From: Ichthyophonus hoferi
Lineage: Eukaryota > Opisthokonta > Ichthyosporea > Ichthyophonida > Ichthyophonidae
Length of the DNA stretch: 19,302 nucleotides
NCBI GenBank assembly: GCA_002751075.1
Contig: NAOQ01000307.1
Coordinates: 1 to 19,302 of the forward strand
Direction of reading: 5' to 3'
Shown here: piece after piece, positions 10,801 through 18,938 of the stretch
How the letters are laid out: every line of letters starts with the position of its first letter
Numbering within the stretch: position 1 is the first letter of the stretch
The notes under the pieces: model-generated
What the model was told of the DNA's origin: nothing
Database searches by the model: none
Seen by the model: only the letters and a program-made list of their open reading frames with translations
Made by a program: the position numbers and the translations under genes

Positions 10801-13800
10801 CGTACCCCAATTAGTGGAATTGTTTGAAAAGGGACGCCCAATGGGTGTTAGGAAAGTAGTAGGGGCAAATCCAGATGAGAGTGATTATATGTGGGACGAG
10901 TGGAGAGCTTCTGGATATGATGTGAGAGTGGGATTGAGGTCTCTCAACAATATTGAGCAATTTGGTCTGTCTTTCACTACGCTTTCTTCCTTTATAAGGA
11001 CATAACTTCTATTATTTGTTCATTCACCCTGGCTATTTTTGTATCTTTCATTTTTCCCCTTCAAAGTTATTTATTTATTTCCAAACTATTAAATAAGTTA
11101 CAACTGCTTTGGTCAACTCACCTTAACCTGTTTTTTTTTCTCTCTCTCTTTTACCGCATGTCTTCTCTTATTATACTTATACATGCACTGTAAATTACTA
11201 CCATCTTCAGCTACGTTATCTCCACCCACGCTTTTAGTTTATCCAAAAGGGCTTTTTATTAAAAAAAATTAAAACCCACCCTACTCCCCTCAACATCCAC
11301 ATATATGTAAACATACCAATCATTTTCTATTAAAACAGAAAATGCACGCCTTGCATTTTAATTTTGTATGTTTATAAAATTGTTTAAGATACTTTTGTAC
11401 AGCTAGCTATGTAGCGAAAATTTATATCTGCTGAAGATTAATTTATCCACCTCCCATCACATACCCAAACACATATGTACTCATGTCTTCCTGATTTACT
11501 TACTCCGTATTAGAAAAATTACTTGTTTGCCACTTTACGTTTCCTTAACCTATTCGTTTATTAATTATATTCTGGTTCCAAAAGCGTGGTCATACATTGA
11601 TCATTGATTTTCCACTCACATACATGGGAATATATAATTACTTATCTGCGTGTTATCCATTCAATATCACATTACATATATGCACACCTATATATATAAA
11701 CACAAACGTGTACTTATTTCCTATGTCCTTAAACACAAATGACTGTAAATCAATATATATTTTCTAAACTTATGCGTACATGGAAAACATTACCTATTCG
11801 TATATATATACACAGTTGATGATGCAATTCATTCTGAAATACTACGCACATTGATTATTCATGAAGAGCCTCAGATCCTTGTATTACTAAGTGGCGATGG
11901 CAACCCTAATGGAGGAGGCACTACCTTTCCATGGGTTAGTAGTGATAGATATGAAATCTACTAAAATATGTGTTTATGGTAATCATTACAAGCCGTACCT
12001 TGAATACAGAAATATAATGTTGGTGTCTGTTTAAATAATGTAAGATGGTTAAGATAGTTGCTCACTCTATTGGGTTGATGTTATTTCCAGGTCAACTAGA
12101 AGGGTCTCACCATATTTAAGCTATTTCTTGCTTTTCACTTACCTTCTTAGCTTTTTTTTGTTTACCTTGATCATGCACGCATGTAAGCATATGCATGTTG
12201 TTAAAAGTAAAGTTGCAGTTAGATATACATATTTTTCGATGCAATTTACAAAAGTACAGGTGAAATTTAAATATCAACTAGAAAGACACAAACATGGAAT
12301 ATTGCAATCTGGGCCTGAATATTCTTAGGTGCACATCAAAAGCATCCTCAGGGACTATTTTATTGCTCTGGCTATTACATACGTAATTATCTTGGTAATA
12401 TTGTTCAGTAATTTATTTGTTTTTATTATGATTTATAGAGCCACTTTTAGAAAATAAACCAGGCCAATGATTCCCCACGAACGAGTAATCGTATTATATT
12501 CATATTTTTAATGTTTCTTCACCGTAATGTATCTTGGTGTGAAACACTTTTTTAAAAAGAAAAAACAATTCCTTTCTGACAATGTTAAAAAAAAATTTGG
12601 CATCATAAACCATCACCTCCCTATTGATAAATATTTTTTCTCAAGTTTCAAAGGAAAAGAACTAAATTCTTACTAATTCTATTTGTCGCTTTTACTTTTT
12701 AAATTAGATTGACAAAGTAATTTAAGTATCCTCTATTTTTATAATCTCACTGTTTTCCCTTTTCACGTGTCTCAATGCAAGTTATTTTATTTTCTCCATC
12801 TTTTACCGCAGTACATAGTAGATAACTGTCTATAAGTTATCAATCAACGACAGTAGCACACGTAATTATGCCTTTATAAACCGCACTATTTCTCCTACGT
12901 CTTTCCATTTTACCTTTTGCCTTTTATGTATCTAACAATGATCGTAACTATAAACAAATGTATAGTGTTGTCGTGAGGCCTGCAAACGTGGATGGTATGT
13001 GGAAGTGTATTCATGGTCATCTGGACTGAGTACAGAGTATTACAAGTTGCAACGATCTTTCCCTGGACGCCTAGAAATTCATCTACTTGACAATATGAAA
13101 CACTTTATTACATTCCGGCAGATCAGAGGTAAAATTAATCCTGCATCTATGAAAACATTTAATATTTTGTTGAAAAATATGATTTGGGATCTAAATATTT
13201 TTAAACATTGGCTAATACACCAGTAACACGTGTACTTCAACTCATGAGGCCACATCAACCAAAGTGTACTTACCATTTTTCCCCTTACTTCATAGGCTCC
13301 TGTAACCAATCAGGTTTCCCCTCCAAGATCCTCCGATCACCAGCAAGCAGGTCTGTGTCTCTCTCGCCCTCTCCACGCCCTTCATCCTCTCCACGCCCTT
13401 CAAGCGCTACACCTCGATATTCTCGCACTCCATCACCTCGTTTACGAAGCAAAAACATGGTCAGAGCCCAGGCAAGCATGCCAACGTTGAATTCTTTCAT
13501 GTCAAACTGCCCCTTAACCAATCAACCATCCACCCCTGCCATATTCCTTTCCAAAAACATTTCCAACAATAAATTGGACTATGGAAATGGCTTGAAGGTA
13601 AAAAAGCATCAAAATAGGAGTGATCCAGATATGCCTTCATGTTGGAGAGGTATGAGATGTACCAATGAGCGTTGTAAGCATTCCCATCCTAATGGGCGTC
13701 ATTTAGATGGCACAGCAGGCAAATTATGCACATCAGGCTCGTTAAATGCAAACAGCGTCAAAAGAAGCTATAGCTATGACAGTTCAGACTGTCCGAAAAA

Positions 13801-15076
13801 TCAAAGTATTTGCTACTCCAAGGGTCAGCAGTTAGGTGGTGTAGATATCACACAGCAGCACCCATCTAACTTAAGACTGACAAAGAGTACATCCCAGATT
13901 ATTTCTGGCTTCAATGGTGTTGATCTCATTATCCCTGAAATGTCATTAAGCGATTACAGCGATAATGCAGAAACCAAAATTGAAAAATCCAAAATTACAA
14001 AGGACCCCCAAGTAAATCTCATTTCAACCATTGAAAAAGTTAAAGATAGTCCAGAATCATATTGGGATGTGATAGTAACACCCTTTTACGAGCCACCCCG
14101 ACAAGTCAGCTCCCCACCCATTTTCATCAACAATAGTAAGTATAATACTATAAAAAAATCCAAACAAAACGACAGTAATTATATATCCGTAAGTACAAGC
14201 ATGCCTATACAGGCATTAAAAGTACCCAAGAAAGTTGATAAAATGAAAAAAAAGCATAAAAAGATTAACAATTATCAGAATAATCAGGGTAACAACCAAA
14301 ACCTTGCGCTTTCCCTGAGTGATGATGACTCCAGCCACTCTTCAACTGGGCGCAGGAATATAAAAATTAAGAGTTCTTCAAAACTTCTCTCTCAAGAAAC
14401 AATTACTAGATGTTGGAGTGAAAGTGATCTCTCAGATATCATTAATAGTTCTAGACATCCAACATTACAAAGAAGTAGATCAGTACAGCATAACTTGATG
14501 GTATCTCATCCAATACCCATGTTTTCAACAATGCCCATGTCACCCAGATATCTATCACTTAAAGAAGCTGCTTTCTGTAGCTGCCGAAAGGCATTAATAT
14601 CAGGAGATAATACGGATATTTTGCATCGGCATATTAGTACTGGATATATTGAGGATATTAACGATAAACTTGTAATGTCAAAGGGAGGGAAGGTTGGAAA
14701 AACAATTCTCATGGTAGCAGCAAGGTATGGACGAATTGGGTGTGTTAAAATGCTTTTAAAAGAATTTAATCCAGATTGCAATATTATGGAAGCATATACA
14801 GGATTTACAGCACTCCATTATGCTTCATATTATGGGCATTTATCAGTGGTAAAGTGTCTACTTGATGCAGGATGTGATTATGAAAGTCGCACAAAAAAGA
14901 AGGAAACAGCAGAAATGTTAGCCCTAAAGCAAGGTAATAAGAACTTAAGTAATTTCATTAGAAAATATATTACTTATCAGAAAAGAATGGGCAACGATGA
15001 AATATGCCAAAAAGATTGGTCTATTATCAATAGCAAACCCCGTCAAAACATGTCAACCTCAATTGGGGGATCGTAA
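7832..15076 (+). CDS. NYN-domain RNase-like protein with CCCH finger and ankyrin repeats (seven exons)
   Basis: Exons 7832-8128, 8500-8543, 9194-9662, 10643-10964, 11816-11934, 12966-13128 and 13296-15076 join in frame to 1064 residues. The ATG is the first after an in-frame stop at 7808. Residues 1-99 are polar, with a SSDEEFFDAID acidic motif. Residues 100-165 form a compact, unrecognised region. Residues 292-465 are a NYN/PIN-like nuclease fold: VFVDNSNIYLGA (Asp297), FVDDAIHSEIL (Asp379, Asp380), VLLSGDGNPN (Asp405), then GWYVEVYSW. These acidic residues are the metal-binding set of the family. A Ser/Pro/Arg-rich linker follows (about 480-515). One CCCH finger (C587, C593, C598, H602; CX5CX4CX3H) comes next, then long disordered sequence. 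Two to three ankyrin repeats close the protein (about 935-1030; TALHYASYYGHLSVVKCLL). Likely a cytosolic or nuclear RNA-cleaving or RNA-binding protein; the substrate is unknown. Confidence 0.88.
8129..8499 (+). other. intron 1 of the NYN-CCCH-ANK gene
   Basis: Donor GGACC|GTAAGT and acceptor TTTGCATAG|TTGG bound 371 AT-rich bases with nothing recognisable inside. The next exon is only 44 bases. It is supported because it carries the frame from phase 0 to phase 2, exactly as exon 3 requires. Confidence 0.8.
8544..9193 (+). other. intron 2 of the NYN-CCCH-ANK gene
   Basis: Donor AAA|GTAAGC and acceptor ATTTTAG|TACAG bound 650 bases. A GT-rich patch lies near 8705-8760 and pyrimidine-rich sequence precedes the acceptor. 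No nested gene is seen. Confidence 0.8.
9663..10642 (+). other. intron 3 of the NYN-CCCH-ANK gene, ambiguous edges
   Basis: About 980 bases, T-rich in its first half (about 9778-10080). Two frame-preserving solutions exist. CAG|GTTAGG with GCAG|AGT (9663-10642) gives LLQSGF. GTTAG|GTAAAC with CAGAG|TGG (9668-10644) gives LLQVSGF. The second has the better donor, the first the better acceptor. The protein differs by one Val. No hidden exon with proper splice sites was found. Confidence 0.7.
10965..11815 (+). other. intron 4 of the NYN-CCCH-ANK gene
   Basis: Donor TTTG|GTCTGT is weak, but it is the one that joins EQF to VDDAIH in frame across the NYN core. The acceptor is ACACAG|TTGATG. The 851 bases inside hold a T/CT-rich tract (about 11130-11152) and an A-run near 11261, and no gene. 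Confidence 0.75.
11935..12965 (+). other. intron 5 of the NYN-CCCH-ANK gene
   Basis: Donor CCATGG|GTTAGT and acceptor TGTATAG|TGTTG bound 1031 bases. The flanking residues FPW|CCREACKRGW join smoothly within the NYN fold, so no missing exon is needed. A 66-codon frame at 12128-12328 inside it is not protein-like and is ignored. Confidence 0.75.
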
Positions 15077-15416
15077 AAAGAGAGGTTGTTTGACAAGGCT
15101 CTTGCAAACCAATTGTGTTATCTAAATTTGGTTCAGATCACCAATACTTTCCATACTTGTTTTACACTTTCTAGATTGGTTTGGACGGCACGAGTACTTA
15201 TCTTTATATAAATGACTCTATATTCTGCGTTTAATAACTCGTATAATTGAATTGGAGCCTCATAAGCATGTAGTTTTTTCAATATATAATCCCTACATTT
15301 TCTTAGATCATTATAATAGGTGAATTAGATCATAACTATTTTGTAAGTCTTAGAGATTTACTACACCCTTCCACTTAATACTAATATCCAAAAAAATATC
15401 TGTGATCAATATCTAC
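15077..15416. other. likely 3' UTR and intergenic sequence
   Basis: AT-rich sequence after the NYN-CCCH-ANK stop codon. No canonical AATAAA was found close downstream; the first one seen (15953-15958) is beyond the tRNA gene. No coding frame is evident. Confidence 0.35.
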
Positions 15417-15454
15417 CGGTAACCTCGTCCGTAGTCCTACGGCCCAGGTTACTG
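15417..15454. other. GC-rich two-tier hairpin
   Basis: The outer arms 15417-15425 and 15446-15454 pair over 9 bp (one G-U). A symmetric 3x3 internal loop follows, then an inner stem CCGTAG/CTACGG (15429-15434 with 15437-15442) with a very tight loop. The element stands out as GC-rich in AT-rich surroundings and could be a 3' UTR structure of the upstream gene or a small palindromic mobile element. Function unknown. Confidence 0.55.
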
Positions 15455-15845
15455 CTATAGTTTGTCTTCACGTATATGCCGTAATAGTACTCTACATATA
15501 ATATAAAATTAAGACGTATATAGTATCTGACAATGACCCTCAAAATCTTTTGTATTTTCAATTTCTTTCTTGCTTACATTTCTATATAATTTTACTTAAA
15601 ATTTGTATTAATGAGTCAGCAGAAAAAGTAGAAATATAGCCATATGTTGTGCAACAAACACTCTTAGGTTTTAACACTTCTATGACAGGTGCATTTTATA
15701 TAATTAGTTTTTAAAAAACAAATAGTTGAAGGAGAGATATTCAGAGACATCCTTATACGAAGAAATATTATTTCCTGTTATCCGACTATAAATTGAAACA
15801 CATTAGGATAATTATATTTACATATACGTGCTCCATTCTGTAACA

Positions 15846-15917
15846 GCCTACATCGTATAGTGGTTAGTACCCTGCTTTGTGGCAGCAGAAACCTGAGCTC
15901 GAATCTCAGTGTGGGCA
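15846..15917 (+). tRNA. tRNA-His (anticodon GTG), copy 1
   Basis: A 72-base cloverleaf: acceptor GCCTACA pairs with TGTGGGC (one G-U), D arm GTATAGTGGTTAGTAC, anticodon stem CTGCT/AGCAG around TTGTGGC (anticodon GTG), T stem CTGAG/CTCAG, discriminator A. There is no intron and no encoded CCA. Base -1 is A, so the His-specific G-1 would have to be added after transcription, as eukaryotic Thg1 does. The internal A box is normal. The T loop reads CTCGAAT rather than TTCGAAT, so position 54 is C. A TTTT pol III terminator follows at 15922. It is identical to the copy on the opposite strand. Confidence 0.93.
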
Positions 15918-15921
15918 TATA

Positions 15922-15925
15922 TTTT
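15922..15925 (+). terminator. pol III terminator of tRNA-His copy 1
   Basis: A TTTT run starts five bases after the tRNA discriminator base, the usual minimal RNA polymerase III stop. A TA dinucleotide run (to 15943) follows directly. Confidence 0.7.
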
Positions 15926-15943
15926 ATATATATATATATATAT
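15926..15943. repeat. TA dinucleotide run
   Basis: An uninterrupted alternating A/T tract directly downstream of tRNA-His copy 1. A similar run is at 17279-17297. Both are simple microsatellites. Confidence 0.8.
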
Positions 15944-15959
15944 GTTTTCAAAAATAAAA

Positions 15960-16556
15960 ACCAAGTTGATGATTGTTTATTTCATCATCTATAGTATTTA
16001 TGGTTGAGATTAGAACCTTAACGTCTTGTATTTGAAACATATGCCTAGTTTCTCTGAACTACTATAGGTAGGTTATTACCTGCTTTTTTTTGTAGAAAGT
16101 AATTATGACTCAGCACTTATATGCGATATTTCCTTGCTAATTGGCGGATAAATTAAAGCGAATCTCTAAATAGTTTTCACTAGAAATTGTAACAGATTCT
16201 TGAGACTTACTTAAAGTATTCTATAAACTAATAATGAAAAACAGAGTTGGCACTTATAAAGTTGGTTGACTGAGGGCAGAAAAGTAATAATTAATGTGCT
16301 TAAATTTAGAGATGTATATTCATGCATCGAAATAAAAACTCAATATAATAATTATCATATAAATTCCATGAGCTATATGTATGACCTTCTGTGGTAATCT
16401 TCAAAAAAATTGAATAAATTTAGTTAAAGTATTTATATATGCAATTTCACATAACCAGTATTGCATTGTAAATTTTACATTTAAATAAATATTTAAAATT
16501 CAATATAGAGCAGGAAAGTCATATATGACTACGCAAAGTAAATTTTGCTACTGCTT
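15960..16556. other. spacer between the two tRNA-His genes
   Basis: AT-rich sequence with no coding frame or known RNA gene. Together with the stretch to 16777 it separates the inverted tRNA copies by about 860 bases. Confidence 0.4.
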
Positions 16557-16581
16557 TTTGGAGCACTCAATATGCTCCAAA
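16557..16581. other. perfect 9-bp hairpin in the tRNA spacer
   Basis: The arms TTTGGAGCA (16557-16565) and TGCTCCAAA (16573-16581) are perfect reverse complements around a 7-base loop. Role unknown; it may be a relic of a palindromic element. Confidence 0.5.
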
Positions 16582-16753
16582 GGCCCACAACCAAAATTAT
16601 ATCGCCTATTATATAGTACTACAATATGCAATTACTCACCTCCAAGGGGTCAAAAAATTTAGGATGCGAAGCATAGTTACTTTAGGTTTTATGGAAATCA
16701 ATGTGAGTGACCAAAATATAAACAGAAAATTTTAAGGTCAACTGAGCTAACAT

Positions 16754-16770
16754 GTCCATGAAAAATGGAC
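16754..16770. other. small hairpin just past tRNA-His copy 2
   Basis: GTCCAT (16754-16759) and ATGGAC (16765-16770) pair perfectly around a GAAAA loop, directly beyond the pol III T-run of the minus-strand tRNA. It may assist termination or be chance. Confidence 0.35.
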
Positions 16771-16775
16771 AAAAA
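16771..16775 (-). terminator. pol III terminator of tRNA-His copy 2
   Basis: The minus strand has TTTTT two bases past the tRNA 3' end, adequate for RNA polymerase III termination. Confidence 0.7.
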
Positions 16776-16777
16776 TA

Positions 16778-16849
16778 TGCCCACACTGAGATTCGAGCTC
16801 AGGTTTCTGCTGCCACAAAGCAGGGTACTAACCACTATACGATGTAGGC
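16778..16849 (-). tRNA. tRNA-His (anticodon GTG), copy 2, inverted
   Basis: All 72 bases match copy 1 exactly, including the unusual C at position 54. Outside the tRNA, identity stops after one or two bases upstream and three downstream. The genes face each other (convergent). Exact identity with unlike flanks points to recent duplication with only the tRNA kept, or to gene conversion. Both could be functional, given intact stems and terminators. Confidence 0.93.
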
Positions 16850-18351
16850 TATTATGTTTAAAACAAAACAATAAAAGTAGATATAATATATAAAACAATG
16901 AGTTCGAATTCTAACTTGGGCTATACTATATTTTGGCAAATTTATAAACAGGAAAATCGTCAACTCCAAATGAACACATTGTACAGCCGAAAAGCTTTTA
17001 ACAAGTAGATCATGATATTATTGGTCCAATATTGGTTATTTGAATGAGATGCTTAATCACATGAAATGATTCATTAATATAAATTACAGGTTGTGAGCAA
17101 TTGGACTAATGATGAGGACATTAGCTAAAAAGCTGTTCAAATAAGAACACATACGTTAGACCAATTGTAACTTATGATCAATTGGTGATTCAGCAATTCA
17201 AGTGGCTCTTACTGTTCTCATAAACTGTTATAAACAAAGCTCTGTGTTTCTTATTACTTGCTAACAATATCTTATAAGTATATATATATATATATATTCA
17301 TTGATAGTTGGAAGATATTTGGCCTGCATTTTATAACTATCATTTTTAATTATAGTCAAGTTCTTTGTCGAAACTTCCTTATGATTTTTAGTGTTAAAAT
17401 CTCTCTCCCATTTACAATACAGAGAACTGCTTAGTTAGGCTTGATATTAATAACAACTATTACATAAACACATTCTTAGTTAAAAGCCTTTTAAGTTGTT
17501 TGTAGAACACACAATTGCTCTGAATTCAGAGAAGCATTGTACTTCTTACAACTTATACTGTGCAATAACTACGATCTAAACCATAAGGGTTGTAGACATT
17601 AACTATGCAAGGATCCTTTAATGGTTCAATTGTACCATACTTAATTAGTGGGTTTTCCAGTAAAGAATCTGAAAGATAATTTTCTACTATTTACTATTTG
17701 AGAATCACAAGATACAATATATAAAACAAATTTTCAATAATATTTACAACAAAAAGTAATAACAATAAATAAAGCAAAATATATTTAAGCAATCAACTAA
17801 CTGAACATATGTAAAGTATCCTACAGAAAACACATTGTAAAAACCAGTAATCATAAAAAATAAGCAGAACACAAAACTTGCACAATTCCAAAAACTAAAT
17901 CGACTATTCTAACTTTACTATAATATTTCAGTATTAAAAATCGACTTAATTCTTGGCCTCGGTTCATTAACAAATTAATTAACATGGCTAAACCCTGCAT
18001 GGTTTTATCACAATTTTTTCTTGTAAACTTACGTAGGTAAATCATTAAAAATTTAAAATAATTAATACATAAAAAGCATACAGACGTATTCTACGAAACA
18101 ACAATACAGCTATTAATAATATCATCACCTTTGGGTATAAAAAGATTTAAAAACACTCAAACTAACTATTCCTATTATAATAACCTAATAGAATCTTTCT
18201 TAAAAAAAAAAGTAAAACATAAGTACATGGTACCACAAAATCATACTAATTAATATATATTCCGCACAATCTTATATGATGATGCTTTGAAAACACCTTC
18301 TATTAATAGTCACATGGCAAAATAGAGATGATGGTACACGGTATGGTTCAT
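16850..18351. other. intergenic, nothing recognised
   Basis: About 1.5 kb of AT-rich DNA between tRNA-His copy 2 and the RPS18 3' end, with a TA run at 17279-17297. No frame reads as protein, and a 64-codon minus-strand frame at 17851-18045 lacks support. Confidence 0.4.
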
Positions 18352-18357
18352 TTTATT
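18352..18357 (-). promoter_or_regulatory. RPS18 distal poly(A) signal
   Basis: AATAAA on the minus strand lies about 80 bases into the proposed 3' UTR exon that starts at 18436. This gives a sensible transcript end near 18330-18340. A second AATAAA (18775-18770) overlaps the RPS18 stop codon and could be an alternative, earlier signal. Confidence 0.5.
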
Positions 18358-18436
18358 GTCAGTCCCGCAAGACAGATGGATCCTTATCCCATAGATGTCT
18401 AACAACAAACCGGAATACCATAGCCTTTGTTTATAC

Positions 18437-18744
18437 CTGAATAGAAAATTATACATCACATTAGTCACTATTACTCAGTATTTTAATGTTCTGGCTCACA
18501 AGTTTGTTTGGCTCAGAAAATTTAATAATCATTATATTCAGGCAATGTAGGTAAAAATGATGAAATATCATAGCCAAAGTGCTCAGAAGATATAATTCAT
18601 ATATTACTATACAATATAAACCCTAAACCCCACCCTCATAAGAACACAATAATATAACCTCATTACATTCTAAAAAATAAATTAAACCACCTGCACCCTA
18701 AACTAAAACACAAAACTTCCCGTTATAAAGAAGCAATAACGTAC
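18437..18744 (-). other. RPS18: proposed RPS18 3' UTR intron hosting a snoRNA
   Basis: On the minus strand, ATAG|GTACGT at 18744 is a strong donor and TTTTCTATTCAG at 18437 a strong acceptor, bounding 308 bases. The junction lies 26 bases past the stop codon, close enough to escape exon-junction-dependent decay. The intron contains the second C/D box snoRNA (18578-18507), which gives a reason for it to exist. Inferred from sequence alone. Confidence 0.6.
18507..18578 (-). ncRNA. C/D box snoRNA, SNORD34/snR62-like, copy 2
   Basis: On the minus strand a 6-bp terminal stem (TTTGGC with GCCAAA) brackets a degenerate box C (ATGATAT), the guide TTACCTACATTG, D' box CTGA (18541-18538), C' box ATGATTA and box D CTGA (18516-18513) directly against the stem. 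The guide is complementary to LSU rRNA CAAUGUAGGUAA. By the D+5 rule it would direct 2'-O-methylation of the U of CAAU, the position I recall for SNORD34 in humans and snR62 in yeast. It shares an exact 32-base core with copy 1. It lies beyond the RPS18 stop codon in the proposed 3' UTR intron. Box C is weaker than in copy 1. Confidence 0.72.
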
Positions 18745-18770
18745 CTATTTTAAAAAATAAATTAAGAAAT

Positions 18771-18938
18771 TTATTTCTTCTTGGCAACACCCACAGTGTG
18801 GCCGTGGCGACCTGTGGTCTTGGTGTGCTGACCGCGAACACGGACACCCCAAGTGTGGCGAAGACCACGGTGGTTGCGAATCTTACGCAGACGCTCAAGA
18901 TCCTCACGGAGCTTGTTATCGAGGTTATTGGCAACAAC
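18771..18938 (-). CDS. RPS18: ribosomal protein S18 (uS13), 3' terminal coding exon, partial
   Basis: The exon encodes the last 55 residues of cytosolic ribosomal protein S18/uS13, a head protein of the 40S subunit that contacts tRNA and the 60S bridge. It begins [20 protein letters not shown] and ends [29 protein letters not shown] in between is the family signature (animal RPS18 has [20 protein letters not shown]). The acceptor GTATAG|GTT at 18938 gives a phase 0 join. The preceding roughly 95 residues lie in exons beyond the right edge of the window. Another 26 bases of 3' UTR follow the stop before a donor at 18744. Both flanking introns carry a snoRNA, so RPS18 is a snoRNA host gene here. 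Confidence 0.95.
   Translation of the reverse strand, partial: VVANNLDNKLREDLERLRKIRNHRGLRHTWGVRVRGQHTKTTGRHGHTVGVAKKK

Noticed and set aside
12999-13309. Alternative frames on both strands around NYN exon 6 and intron 6
   Set aside because: They cross splice sites of the NYN gene or lie antisense to it and have no protein-like continuation.
16899-16922. B-box-like sequence suggesting a third tRNA
   Set aside because: The T stem does not pair and no D or anticodon arm is found upstream. A chance match or a tiny relic.
18616-18640. Telomere-like CCCTAAACCCC string
   Set aside because: It is a single non-tandem occurrence inside the proposed RPS18 3' UTR intron and shows no array.
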